From Burkholderiales bacterium (GTDB lineage: Bacteria; Pseudomonadota; Gammaproteobacteria; Burkholderiales; Burkholderiaceae_C), in NCBI GenBank assembly GCA_003963075.1, contig RXJV01000047.1, positions 1 to 56,340 of the forward strand: a stretch of 56,340 nt of DNA. The letters run 5' to 3'. Below the pieces are notes generated by a model that was not told the DNA's origin, searched no databases, and saw only the letters and a list, made by a program, of their open reading frames with translations. Numbering within the stretch: position 1 is the first letter of the stretch; each line of letters starts with the position of its first letter. Below, in pieces: positions 37,169-45,893 of this stretch. Both the position numbers and the translations under genes were made by a program.

Positions 37169-37774
37169 CTATTCGAACAGGTGGCCGAGGTCGTGATGGC
37201 CCATGGCCTCGGCCTTGGTGCGCAGGTATTTCTCGTTGTCCGGGCCGGGCTCGGTCAGTGAGGCCTCGCGCTCCACCACCTCGATGCCGAACTCGGCCAG
37301 CGCCGCCATCTTCAACGGGTTGTTGGTGAGCAGCCGGATGCGGTGCACGCCCAGCGCGCGCAGCATGCAGGCGGCGGCGTCGTAGCGGCGGGCGTCGATG
37401 GGCAGGCCCAGGGCGGCGTTGGCCTCGATGGTGTCCTTGCCGGCGTCCTGCTCGGCATAGGCGCGCAGCTTCTGCACCAGGCCGATGCCCCGGCCCTCGT
37501 GGCCGCGCATGTAGACGATGGCGCCGCGGCCCAACGCCGCGATGGCCTTCATCGCGCTCTCCAGCTGCGGCCGGCAGTCGCAGCGCAGCGAGCCGAACAC
37601 CTCGCCGGTCATGCATTCTGAGTGCACCCGCACCAGCGGCGGCTCGTCGCCGGTCAGCTCGCCCATGCTCAGCACCACATGCTCCTGGCCGCTGTCGCTC
37701 TCGCGGAAGCCGTGGATGGCGAACTCACCGTGGGGTGTGGGCAGGCGGGTGGAAACGATGCGTTCGATTTTCAT
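37169..37774 (-). CDS. ribA: GTP cyclohydrolase II
   Basis: A 201-residue cytosolic Zn enzyme that opens GTP to start riboflavin synthesis. Zinc ligands are the Cys in HSECMTGE and the pair in SLRCDC. The catalytic MRGHEGRGIGL motif and the C-terminal LLTNNP (guanine-binding) region are conserved. Length equals E. coli RibA, and there is no fused RibB domain. It is monocistronic here; ATG 37774 is divergent from the dienelactone hydrolase gene, with 91 bases between. Confidence 0.93.
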   Translation of the reverse strand: MKIERIVSTRLPTPHGEFAIHGFRESDSGQEHVVLSMGELTGDEPPLVRVHSECMTGEVFGSLRCDCRPQLESAMKAIAALGRGAIVYMRGHEGRGIGLVQKLRAYAEQDAGKDTIEANAALGLPIDARRYDAAACMLRALGVHRIRLLTNNPLKMAALAEFGIEVVEREASLTEPGPDNEKYLRTKAEAMGHHDLGHLFE

Positions 37775-37865
37775 GGCGGGGTCGTTCAGCGCGGCATTGT
37801 CACCCCACGCGGGAAAACCCGGGCCGGAACGGGCAGACTGCAGGCCCCAGATCGTGGAGATGCCC

Positions 37866-38561
37866 ATGTCCAAGACCCTCGAATTCCTGCGCCCCGACGG
37901 CGCCACCGTGTCCGGCCACCTCGCCGAGGCCGAACAGCCCGTGGGGGCGATCGTCGTGATCCAGGAGTGGTGGGGCCTGAACGACCAGATCCGCGGCGTG
38001 GCCGAGCGCTTCGCCCGCGCCGGCTTCACGGCCCTGGTGCCGGACCTCTACCGCGGGCAAAGCACCGTCGAGGCCGAGGAGGCCCACCACCTGATGACGG
38101 GCCTGAACTTCGGCGAGGCGGCCGGGCAGGATGTGCGCGGCGCGGTGCAACACCTGAAGAACCTGGGCCTCGGCAGCGGCAAGGTCGGCGTGACCGGCTA
38201 CTGCATGGGCGGCGCGCTGACGCTGCTGTCGTCGATGCTGGTGCCCGAGGCCGACGCGGCCGTGGTCTGGTACGGCATGCCGCCGCTGGAGTTCGTGGAC
38301 GCCAGCAAGATCCGCATTCCGCTGCAGGCCCACTGGGCCACGCAGGACGAGTTCTTCGCGATCAGCGGCGTCGACGGCCTGGAGGCCAAGCTGGCCGAGG
38401 CCGGCGTGCGCTACGAGGGGCATCGCTACCTGGCCCACCATGCCTTCGCCAACGAGACCGCCCAGGGCACGGGCCGCATCCCGCAGACCCAGTACGACGC
38501 CACCTGGGCCCAGCTGGCCTGGGACCGCGCGATGCGCTTCTTCGGCCAGCATCTGAGTTGA
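37866..38561 (+). CDS. Dienelactone hydrolase family protein
   Basis: A 231-residue cytosolic alpha/beta hydrolase. The Cys-Asp-His triad of the family is present: nucleophile in VTGYCMGG, Asp in WATQDEFF and His in LAHHAFAN. The N-terminal VIQEWWGLNDQI element is typical of carboxymethylenebutenolidase-like enzymes. These hydrolyse lactones such as dienelactone in aromatic degradation, but many homologues have other substrates and no aromatic pathway genes are nearby. Start ATG 37866 has GGAG six bases upstream; an in-frame ATG at 37860 is too close to it. Confidence 0.85.
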   Translation: MSKTLEFLRPDGATVSGHLAEAEQPVGAIVVIQEWWGLNDQIRGVAERFARAGFTALVPDLYRGQSTVEAEEAHHLMTGLNFGEAAGQDVRGAVQHLKNLGLGSGKVGVTGYCMGGALTLLSSMLVPEADAAVVWYGMPPLEFVDASKIRIPLQAHWATQDEFFAISGVDGLEAKLAEAGVRYEGHRYLAHHAFANETAQGTGRIPQTQYDATWAQLAWDRAMRFFGQHLS

Positions 38562-38568
38562 GCTGGGC

Positions 38569-39756
38569 TCAGCCGGGCCCGGCCGCGGCTGCCGGTGCCG
38601 GCAGCCGCACTGTGACCGTCGTCCCCGCGCCCGGCGTGCTCGCGATGTCGAGCTGGCCGCCGTGCAGGCGCACCAGGTCCTGCACGATGCTCATGCCCAG
38701 GCCCGTGCCTGGAATCTCGCTGCTGCGGTCGGCACGGTAGAAGCGCTCCGTCACGCGGGCCAGCTGCTCGGGCGTCATGCCCAGGCCCTGGTCCCGCACG
38801 GTCAGCACCACGCTGTCGGCGGTGCGACCCAGGCTGACCTGCACCGGGCCGCCGTCGGGCGAGTACTTGTAGGCGTTGCTGAGCAGGTTGAGCACCACCT
38901 GACGCAGCCGCACCGGGTCGGCCTGCAGCGGCGCGGGGTCGGCCAGCAGCTGCAGGCGCGGCGCGGCGCGGCCCTCAGGCGGGGCGTAGTCCTGCAGCAC
39001 CTCGCGCAGCCAGGGCACGACGTCCAGCGGCACCCGCGCCAGCTCCAGGCCGCCGCGCGCATCCAGGCTGGCCAGGTCCAGCATGTCCTGCGTCAACGCG
39101 AGCAGGTGGGCGGTCTGGCGCTGGATGCGCTCCAGGTTCTGGCGCTGCTCCTCGGGCGTGTAGTCGCGCGTCAACAGCAGGTCGGCAAAGCCCATCAGGC
39201 TGGTCATCGGCGTGCGCAGCTCGTGCGCCGCGGCGGCGACGAACTCGTCCCGGAAGCGCCTGACCTCGGCCTGGGCCGCGGCGCTGGCCTCGGCGAGCTG
39301 GCGTTCCAGCCTCCGCGCGCGCCGGCCCTCCAGCGCATGGGCGGCCGCCAGCCCGAGGTGGCGCAGGATCTCGCGCTGCTGCGCGGTCAGCTGGCGGGGC
39401 ACGCGGTCGATGACACACAGGGTCCCGACCCGCGAGCCGTCGCCAAGCGTCAGCGGCACGCCGGCATAGAAGCGGATGTCCGGCGCCTGGGTGACCAGCG
39501 GGTTGTCGTGGAAGCGCAGGTCGCGGGTGGTGTCGGGCACCTCGAAAACATCACCGTCCAGGATGGCGTGGGCACAGAAGGCCAGGTCACGCGGTGTCTC
39601 TGGCGTCTCCAGGCCCTGGCGCGACTTGAACCACTGGCGGTGGGCATCGACCAGGCTGATCAACGAGATCGGCGCCTGGCACACCAGCGACGCCGCCTGC
39701 GTCAGCGCATCGAATTCGGCCTCGGCGTCCGAGTCGAGCACCTCCAGCCGGTGCAA
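38569..39756 (-). CDS. GAF-domain sensor histidine kinase
   Basis: A cytoplasmic sensor kinase: a GAF domain (LVCQAPISLISLVD ... YAGVPLTL ... LCVIDRVP), a coiled coil, HisKA with the phospho-acceptor His in AAAHELRTPMTS, and HATPase with N (LSNAYKYSPDG), G1 (DQGLGM) and G2 (GTGLGMSIV) boxes. The only in-frame start is TTG 39756. However, the translation just upstream (SPLPADEERRLAAL) is what family members show before this point. An ATG at 39803 would join it if one more G were present in a G6 tract (39789-39794). The true gene is therefore probably longer, or frameshifted here. It ends the FIST signalling operon. Confidence 0.8.
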   Translation of the reverse strand: MHRLEVLDSDAEAEFDALTQAASLVCQAPISLISLVDAHRQWFKSRQGLETPETPRDLAFCAHAILDGDVFEVPDTTRDLRFHDNPLVTQAPDIRFYAGVPLTLGDGSRVGTLCVIDRVPRQLTAQQREILRHLGLAAAHALEGRRARRLERQLAEASAAAQAEVRRFRDEFVAAAAHELRTPMTSLMGFADLLLTRDYTPEEQRQNLERIQRQTAHLLALTQDMLDLASLDARGGLELARVPLDVVPWLREVLQDYAPPEGRAAPRLQLLADPAPLQADPVRLRQVVLNLLSNAYKYSPDGGPVQVSLGRTADSVVLTVRDQGLGMTPEQLARVTERFYRADRSSEIPGTGLGMSIVQDLVRLHGGQLDIASTPGAGTTVTVRLPAPAAAAGPG

Positions 39757-39788
39757 GGCGGCCAGGCGCCGTTCTTCGTCTGCAGGAA

Positions 39789-39803
39789 GGGGGGAACTTG
39801 CAT
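39789..39803 (-). other. G6 tract and out-of-frame ATG at the kinase start
   Basis: On the coding strand an ATG (39803-39801) is followed by a run of six C. It is one base out of frame with the GAF kinase. Inserting one C would give a start MQVPPLPADEERRL continuous with the kinase. The cause could be a sequence error, a real frameshift or slippage at the tract. Confidence 0.5.
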
Positions 39804-39824
39804 GGGCGCGCCTGCGGGTCGGGG

Positions 39825-40913
39825 TCAGAGGGTGTTCAGCAGCGTGGCCACCTGGCTGGCCAGCTGGGTCTCGTCGTCACGGAAGCGCTCGCGGATTTCC
39901 AGCACCTGGGTCCACTCGCCGATGAAGGCCTCCACACAGGCCGGGTCGAAATGCCGGCCTGAGGCCTGCTGGATGAAGTCGCGGGCGCGTTCCAGCGTCC
40001 AGGCCGGCTTGTAGGGTCGCTGCGAGGTCAGCGCGTCGAAGACGTCCGCCACCGCGACGATGCGGCTGAACAGCGGGATGGCCTCGCCGGCCAGGCCCTG
40101 GGGGTAGCCGCTGCCGTCGAACTTCTCGTGGTGGCCATGGGCGATGTCTGCCCCGGCGCGCAGGTAGGCGGATGCACTGTCCTTCAGGATGTCGTAGCCA
40201 TGGCGGGCGTGCTGCTTCATCACCTCGAACTCGTCCGGTGTGAGCTTGCCGGGCTTGAGCAGGATGTGGTCGGGGATGCCGACCTTGCCGATGTCGTGCA
40301 GCGGCGCGGCATGCAGCAGCAGGTCCAGTTCGTCGTCCGGCAGGCCGAGCCGGCGGCCGATGAGCTGGGCGTAATGGGCCATGCGCAGGATGTGGGCGCC
40401 GGTCTCGGGGTCGCGGAACTCCGCTGCCCGCGACAGCCGCAGCACGGTCTCCAGCTCGCGCATGCGCAGCGCGGCGGTGGCCCTGCGCACCTCGAGCGCC
40501 AGGTTGGCCGCGTGCTGCAGCAGGCTGGTGCGGGCCCGCGAGAGCGCGAGCAGGTTGCTGGCGCGGGCCGAGAACTCGATGCGATCGATCGGCTTGGTCA
40601 GGAAGTCATTGGCCCCGCCGGTCAGGGCGCGGTAGCGGGTGTCCTTGTCGGCGTCGGCCGTGATCATCAGCACCGGAAGCTCGTCACAGCCCGGGCTGGC
40701 GCGCAGCCGCTGCACCAGTTCGACGCCATCCAGGCCGGGCATCCGGTAGTCCAGCACGATCAGGTCGGGCCGCTGCTGCCGCGCCCAGGCGAGGCCGGCC
40801 TCGGCATCGTCGAACGCCACGGCCTTGCAGCCCGGGATGCGTTCGAGCAGTGTCTTGAACAACGTCAGGTTGACGGGGTTGTCGTCGATGACCTGGGCCA
40901 CCTGGGGCGTCAC
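39825..40913 (-). CDS. Response regulator with HD-GYP phosphodiesterase domain
   Basis: A 362-residue cytosolic regulator. The receiver domain (residues ~1-125) has its acceptor Asp55 in LIVLDYRMPG and Lys in LTKP. The HD-GYP domain has HDIGKVGIPD and HHEKFDGSGYP, the metal-binding and signature motifs of cyclic di-GMP phosphodiesterases. It probably lowers cyclic di-GMP when phosphorylated by the adjacent hybrid kinase. Start GTG 40913 overlaps the hybrid kinase stop by four bases (GTGA), so they are translationally coupled. Confidence 0.9.
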   Translation of the reverse strand: MTPQVAQVIDDNPVNLTLFKTLLERIPGCKAVAFDDAEAGLAWARQQRPDLIVLDYRMPGLDGVELVQRLRASPGCDELPVLMITADADKDTRYRALTGGANDFLTKPIDRIEFSARASNLLALSRARTSLLQHAANLALEVRRATAALRMRELETVLRLSRAAEFRDPETGAHILRMAHYAQLIGRRLGLPDDELDLLLHAAPLHDIGKVGIPDHILLKPGKLTPDEFEVMKQHARHGYDILKDSASAYLRAGADIAHGHHEKFDGSGYPQGLAGEAIPLFSRIVAVADVFDALTSQRPYKPAWTLERARDFIQQASGRHFDPACVEAFIGEWTQVLEIRERFRDDETQLASQVATLLNTL

Positions 40914-43900
40914 GGCTCGGTCTCCTCGATGCGGCTCAGCACGTCCACGAGCAGGGGCACCCCGGCGCGGACCTGTTCGACCAGCTGGTCGAGCCCGTCC
41001 TCGCGCTGCTCGCGGCACAGGGTTTCGATGCGCTCGCTGGCCTCGGCGATCGGGTCGGCGCCGAACATGCGCAGGGTCGACTTGAGCGAATGGCTGACAT
41101 GCAGCAGCGCCACCCAGTCGCGCCGGGCCAGCGCGTCGACCAACCGGTGCTCGTCCTTGGGCCACTGCTCGATGAACACCGGCGCGATGATGCGGCTGAC
41201 CATCGCGTCGACCGAGCGCAGGCCCGCCTCGAAGTCGAAGCGCGGCGTGGCGGCCTCGGCGCCGGCCGACGCGCGTGCGTAGCGCAGCACCAAGCGCTCG
41301 AACTCGCTGATGACGATGGGCTTGGCGAGGTAGTCGTCCATGCCCGCCTCCAGGCAGCGTTGCCGGTCAGCAGGCAAGGCATTGGCCGTCATCGCCACGA
41401 TGGGCGTGCGCGGCCCCTGCTCGGCGGCACGAAAGCGCCGCGTCGCTTCGAGGCCGTCCAGCACCGGCATCATCATGTCCATGAAGACCAGGTCAAAGCG
41501 CTGCCCCCGCAGCCGCTCCAGGGCCTGCAGGCCGTCGCCGGCCAGCACGACGCGATGCCCCATGCGCTTGAGCAGGTTCTCGGCCAGCGCCTGGTTGACC
41601 GGATGGTCCTCGACCAGCAGCACGTCCAGCCGGGCGCCGGCCGGGCCGGCAGCGGCGGGTGTGGGCAGCAGGGGCGGCTCGGGCGCCTCGCCGAACAGCG
41701 TGGCGCCGATCAGGGCCAGCACGTCCTCGCGGGTGTAGGGCTTGGTCAGCACGCCGTCGAAGCGGGCCTCGGCCTGGCCGTCGAGGTCGCCCCGCGCGCC
41801 GGCCGCGGCCAGCAGCAGCATCGGCACCTGGTTACAGCCCAGCAGCGCGCGGACCGCACGACCGAGGGCGACCGCGTCCAGCCCCGGCAGCGGGGCATCG
41901 ATCAGCAGCAGGTCGACATCGGCCCCCCGGGCCGCCTCGGACTGCAGCCGTGCCAGGGCCTGGTCGGCGTCGTGAACGGCGCTCACGCGGGCGCCGCGGC
42001 GGGTCAGCAGGCGCGTCAGCACGGCGGCGCTTTCTGCACCGTCGTCGACCAGCAGCACGTGCAGGCCCGGCAACTCGCAGGGCGCCGCCGGGACCCACGC
42101 CGGTGCGCTGCGCTCGAAGGGCAGCACGAAGCGGAACTCGCTGCCCTGGCCCACGACGCTGTCCACCCAGATGCGCCCGCCCATGGCCTGGATCAGCCGG
42201 GACGAGATGGTCAGCCCCAGGCCCGTGCCGCCGAAGCGGCGCGTGATCGAACTGTCTTCCTGGGTGAAGGGGTCGAAGATGGCGGCCGTCAGGTGGGCCG
42301 GGATGCCGATGCCGGTGTCCTTGACGCAGAACTGCAGCTGGCAGCCGACGGCGTCGGCGAGGTTGGCGCGCACCGACGTCACGATGACGCCGCGTTCGGT
42401 GAACTTGATCGCATTGCCCACCAGGTTGAGCAGCACCTGACGCAGCCGGCCCGCATCACCGAGCAACCACGGCTCGAGGTCGGGATCGATGTCGCAGATC
42501 AGCTCCAGGCCCTTCTGGCTCGCACGCCCGGACAGGGACTTCAGCGCGCCGCCGACGGTGTGCTCGACATTGAACGGCAGCTTCTCGATCTGCAGCTTGC
42601 CGGCCTCGACCTTGGAGAAGTCGAGGATGTCGTTGATGACCCGCAGCAGCGCGTCCGACGAGGACTTGACCACCTCCAGATAACCGCGCTGCTGGGCATT
42701 GAGCTCGGTGTCCAGCGTCAGTTCGGTCATGCCCATGATGCCGTTCATCGGCGTGCGGATCTCGTGGCTCATATTGGCCAGAAACTCCGACTTGGCCCGG
42801 CTGGCGGTCTCGGCGTCTTCCTTGGCCTTGCGCAGCTCACGGGCGACCTCGTGGGACTGGGTCACGTCCTGCCAGATGCCGGTGTAGACCAGGGCGCCAT
42901 GGGCGCCGCGCTGCGCTTCGGGCTCGGCCTGGCTGCTGAGCCACAGACGCACGCCGTCCGGGCGCAGGACGCGGAACTCGCCGCGCCAGCCACGCACCGC
43001 CTTGGCGGCGTCCCACAGGGCCGCCGCGACCGGCCCGCGGTCGGCGAGGTAGATGCGGTCAAACAGGCTGTCGGGGTCCGCCATCAGCGCCTGCGGCGTC
43101 AGGCCCAGCAGCGAGCGCACCGCCTCGCTGACAAAGGTGAAGCGGATACTGCGGGCTTGCGGCACCACCTCGACCTGATAGACCGCGCCGGGCACGGCAT
43201 TGGTGATGCGTCGCAGCCGCGCTTCGGCCTGCTGGATGGATGCCTCGAGGGCCTTGCGTTCGGTGATGTCGGTGCGGATCGCGATGTACTGGACCGGCAC
43301 GCCGACGGCGTCCTTGAGCGGCACGATGGTGGCCTGCACCCAGTACAGATGGCCGGCCTTGGCGCGGTTGCAGATCTCGCCATGCCAGACCTCGCCGCGG
43401 CTGATGGTGTCCCAGAGGTCGGCGAAAAAGGCCGGGTCATGCTGACCGGAGCTGATCAGCCGGTGGTTGCGGCCGATCAGCTCGTCGCGGCTGTAGCCGC
43501 TGATCTGCGTGAATTTGTCGTTCACATAGGTGATGTCGCCCGCCACCGTCGTGATGCTGACGATGGCGTGCTGGTCGAGGGCGAACTTCTGGTTGGCAAC
43601 ATCGGCCAACGCCGCCTGCAGGCGCCGCTGGCTCTCCTCACGTTGCTGGAACAGCTCGGAAACCAGGGCCGACAGCGACTCCAGGCTGTCGTCCTGCTGC
43701 GGCGCGTGGACGCCGCCGATGCTGTCCATCACGCCGCGGACGGTGGCGCGCAGGGAATCGATGGCCCGGGTGCGGCTCAGCAGTTCGGCGCGCAGGCGCT
43801 TGTTGATCGCGGTGGTCTCGGCCGAGCTGAGCTCCAGGCTGCGGGTCTTCAGGTCCAGGTCGCGCTCGTAGTGCTCGTAGGCGCCATTGACCCGCTCGAC

Positions 43901-44050
43901 CAGGGTTGCCAGGCCCTGCAGCAGCGCGCTCTGGCCGGCGCTGAGCCGGTCGCCCTCCTGCAGCTGCGAGAGCTCGGCCAGGCGCACCAGCGCGTCGCCG
44001 GCGTCCAGGCCGAGCGTGCGTTGGAGCTGTCGAGCGAGCAGCTTGTGCAT
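40910..44050 (-). CDS. Hybrid sensor histidine kinase with two PAS, two receivers and Hpt
   Basis: A 1,046-residue phosphorelay protein without membrane segments. Order: helical N-terminus with coiled coil (1-160), PAS with PAC (~160-275, [15 protein letters not shown]), a second PAS (~280-400), HisKA (His429 in [12 protein letters not shown]), HATPase ([21 protein letters not shown]), a receiver with Asp718 ([10 protein letters not shown]), a second receiver with Asp858 ([12 protein letters not shown]), and Hpt with His987 (HVSHSLKS). It likely receives a signal from the FIST protein encoded 14 bases upstream and passes phosphate to the HD-GYP regulator downstream. The first receiver's ID-APLPG context is somewhat divergent. 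Confidence 0.9.
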   Translation of the reverse strand: MHKLLARQLQRTLGLDAGDALVRLAELSQLQEGDRLSAGQSALLQGLATLVERVNGAYEHYERDLDLKTRSLELSSAETTAINKRLRAELLSRTRAIDSLRATVRGVMDSIGGVHAPQQDDSLESLSALVSELFQQREESQRRLQAALADVANQKFALDQHAIVSITTVAGDITYVNDKFTQISGYSRDELIGRNHRLISSGQHDPAFFADLWDTISRGEVWHGEICNRAKAGHLYWVQATIVPLKDAVGVPVQYIAIRTDITERKALEASIQQAEARLRRITNAVPGAVYQVEVVPQARSIRFTFVSEAVRSLLGLTPQALMADPDSLFDRIYLADRGPVAAALWDAAKAVRGWRGEFRVLRPDGVRLWLSSQAEPEAQRGAHGALVYTGIWQDVTQSHEVARELRKAKEDAETASRAKSEFLANMSHEIRTPMNGIMGMTELTLDTELNAQQRGYLEVVKSSSDALLRVINDILDFSKVEAGKLQIEKLPFNVEHTVGGALKSLSGRASQKGLELICDIDPDLEPWLLGDAGRLRQVLLNLVGNAIKFTERGVIVTSVRANLADAVGCQLQFCVKDTGIGIPAHLTAAIFDPFTQEDSSITRRFGGTGLGLTISSRLIQAMGGRIWVDSVVGQGSEFRFVLPFERSAPAWVPAAPCELPGLHVLLVDDGAESAAVLTRLLTRRGARVSAVHDADQALARLQSEAARGADVDLLLIDAPLPGLDAVALGRAVRALLGCNQVPMLLLAAAGARGDLDGQAEARFDGVLTKPYTREDVLALIGATLFGEAPEPPLLPTPAAAGPAGARLDVLLVEDHPVNQALAENLLKRMGHRVVLAGDGLQALERLRGQRFDLVFMDMMMPVLDGLEATRRFRAAEQGPRTPIVAMTANALPADRQRCLEAGMDDYLAKPIVISEFERLVLRYARASAGAEAATPRFDFEAGLRSVDAMVSRIIAPVFIEQWPKDEHRLVDALARRDWVALLHVSHSLKSTLRMFGADPIAEASERIETLCREQREDGLDQLVEQVRAGVPLLVDVLSRIEETEP

Positions 44051-44064
44051 GGGCCGGCCGCGCC

Positions 44065-45195
44065 TCAGGCCTCGCCGATGTAGGCGATGGTCATGGTCTG
44101 GTTGTGCAGCTTGCAGTCCAGCACTTCGCCGGCGGGGCTGATTTCGCCGTTGGAATAGAAGCCGGCCAGCTTGACCTGAGGTCCGAACACCTCGGCCACG
44201 GCTTCGATCTCCTCGTCGACCCGGTCGCCCATCACGATCTTGCGACCGACGCAGCTCACCAGCAGGGCCAGCGCGGGGCCGCTGCCGCCGGCCGCGGTTC
44301 GCATCGCACGCGCGGCGGTCTCGGCGCCTTCGACCAGGGCGTCGGTGCTGGCATGCATCAGCCGCAGATAGCCCTGGGGATCGATGTCGCCGGCCAGCGT
44401 CACGCTGCCCTGCGCCTCGTCGACGCCGAGGATGGTGCGCACCAGGCCGCTCTCGCTGTCGTCGTCGCCGAGCATCGCGAACGGGAACAACAGGCCCGAA
44501 CCCGGCAGCTCGCGGGCATGGTCGCCAAGGTAGCGCTTGTAGATGTCCAGCGCCGGCTCACCGTCCAGCTCGTAGAGCACGTTGTGGCTGGATCGCGTGA
44601 CCTTGCGCGCCGGGCCGAACGGCACCCAGCCGCCATAGCTGCCGAAGTCGAACTGCAGCGCGTCGCCATACAGGCCGACCGCCAGCAGCTGATCGTTCGA
44701 CAGACCCTCGGGCGTCAGCACCCAGGTCTGCTGGAAGTTGGCGTCGCCAGCCAGTCCGCCCGAGATCGGCACCCGGCCGAGCGTGGCGCTCAGGCCCTGG
44801 ATCAGCGCGCTGCCGTTGACCTGCACGCCTTGCGACAGCAGCAGCACCGCGCCGAGGCCGTCGCGGGGCAGGGCCGCGGCGAGGCGCCGCCCGGCGTCTT
44901 CCGAGTCGTCCATGCCGACCAGCCGGGTCACGCTGGCGCTCAGGCGCACCCGCTCAAAGGCGACCGCCGTGACGACGAGGGCGTCATCGCTCACGCCGCT
45001 GTTGGCAACCTCGCCGGCGGTCGAACAGCCGGCGAGGATGGCCCCCGGCGCCGACACCGCGAGTGGCCCGGCCAGCGCCTTCAGCCAGCCCGGCGAACCG
45101 AAGGCCAGCACGAGCTGCGGGGCGAGTTCCCGCAGGAACGCCAGGTCGACGCCGGCCGACGGCTGGCCATGAAACACGCGTTGTTCGATCTGCAC
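44065..45195 (-). CDS. FIST-domain sensory protein
   Basis: A 376-residue soluble protein with FIST N- and C-terminal domains (ILAGCSTAGEVANSGVSDD near residue 55; GGLAGDANFQQTWVL; and FYSNGEISP near the end). FIST modules are input domains believed to bind small ligands such as amino acids and are encoded next to signalling kinases. It is the first gene of the operon FIST, hybrid kinase, HD-GYP, GAF kinase. Start GTG 45195 is supported by GGAGG seven bases upstream. Confidence 0.88.
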   Translation of the reverse strand: MQIEQRVFHGQPSAGVDLAFLRELAPQLVLAFGSPGWLKALAGPLAVSAPGAILAGCSTAGEVANSGVSDDALVVTAVAFERVRLSASVTRLVGMDDSEDAGRRLAAALPRDGLGAVLLLSQGVQVNGSALIQGLSATLGRVPISGGLAGDANFQQTWVLTPEGLSNDQLLAVGLYGDALQFDFGSYGGWVPFGPARKVTRSSHNVLYELDGEPALDIYKRYLGDHARELPGSGLLFPFAMLGDDDSESGLVRTILGVDEAQGSVTLAGDIDPQGYLRLMHASTDALVEGAETAARAMRTAAGGSGPALALLVSCVGRKIVMGDRVDEEIEAVAEVFGPQVKLAGFYSNGEISPAGEVLDCKLHNQTMTIAYIGEA

Positions 45196-45341
45196 CGGGC
45201 GCCTCCATGAAAGCCCGCCGATTCTCCGGCGCTGACCGCGCCCCGCCGCGGCGCCGTGCGGCGCACAGGCCCAGCCAAACGGCCACGGCGCGAACTATTG
45301 CCGGCACGCCCGGCCACAAGCCGCGCCCTCGGCGACACGTG

Positions 45342-45806
45342 TCAGAACGCCAGCGCCGATGTGCACTTGACCTCTTCCATCACCGCATAGGTGCGCGTCT
45401 CGCGCACGCCGGGCAGGCTCCAGATCACGCTGCCGATGAACTCGCGGTAGGCGCCCATGTCACGCACCCGGGTCTTGAGCAGGTAGTCGAAGCCGCCGGC
45501 CACCAGATGGCATTCGAGGATCTCGGGCCGGGCCTGGACGGCGGCCTTGAAGTTGTCCATCACGTCCTGCACCGTGCGGTCCAGATGCACCTCGATGAAG
45601 ACCAGCATCGCGACGCCCAGCTTGGCCGGGTTCAGGCGCGCTTCATAGCCCAGGATGTAGCCGTCACGCGTCAATCGTTTCACGCGTTCCAGCACAGCAG
45701 TGGGCGACAGGTGTACGGTCTCGGCCAGCTTGAGGTTGGAGATGCGCCCGTCGGCCTGCAGCACGCGCAGGATGCGTTCGTCGATCTTGTCGAGGGTATC
45801 GGTCAT
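45342..45806 (-). CDS. Lrp/AsnC family transcriptional regulator, probable put regulator
   Basis: A 154-residue regulator. The N-terminal winged helix (LDKIDERILRVLQADGRISN, then LSPTAVLERVKRL) is followed by an RAM ligand-binding domain (ECHLVAGGFDYLLKTRV). It is divergent from putA across 87 bases. Because this PutA lacks the N-terminal ribbon-helix-helix DNA-binding domain that autoregulates putA in enteric bacteria, this protein is the likely proline-responsive controller (inference from position and known PutR-type Lrp activators). Confidence 0.9.
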   Translation of the reverse strand: MTDTLDKIDERILRVLQADGRISNLKLAETVHLSPTAVLERVKRLTRDGYILGYEARLNPAKLGVAMLVFIEVHLDRTVQDVMDNFKAAVQARPEILECHLVAGGFDYLLKTRVRDMGAYREFIGSVIWSLPGVRETRTYAVMEEVKCTSALAF

Positions 45807-45893
45807 TGGATTTTCTTCGGCGCTGCTATTTATCCTTGGAATTTAATCCAGGAAGCTCGTCGATAAAGTGCATGTTCTCACCAGGAGCCCGCC
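45807..45893. promoter_or_regulatory. lrp-type/putA divergent control region
   Basis: An 87-base intergenic region, distinctly richer in A/T than its flanks. It contains the near-palindrome GGAATTTAATCC (45838-45849) next to TTTATCC; AT-rich imperfect palindromes are typical Lrp-family operators. AGGAG at 45884-45888 is the putA ribosome site. Confidence 0.4.
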
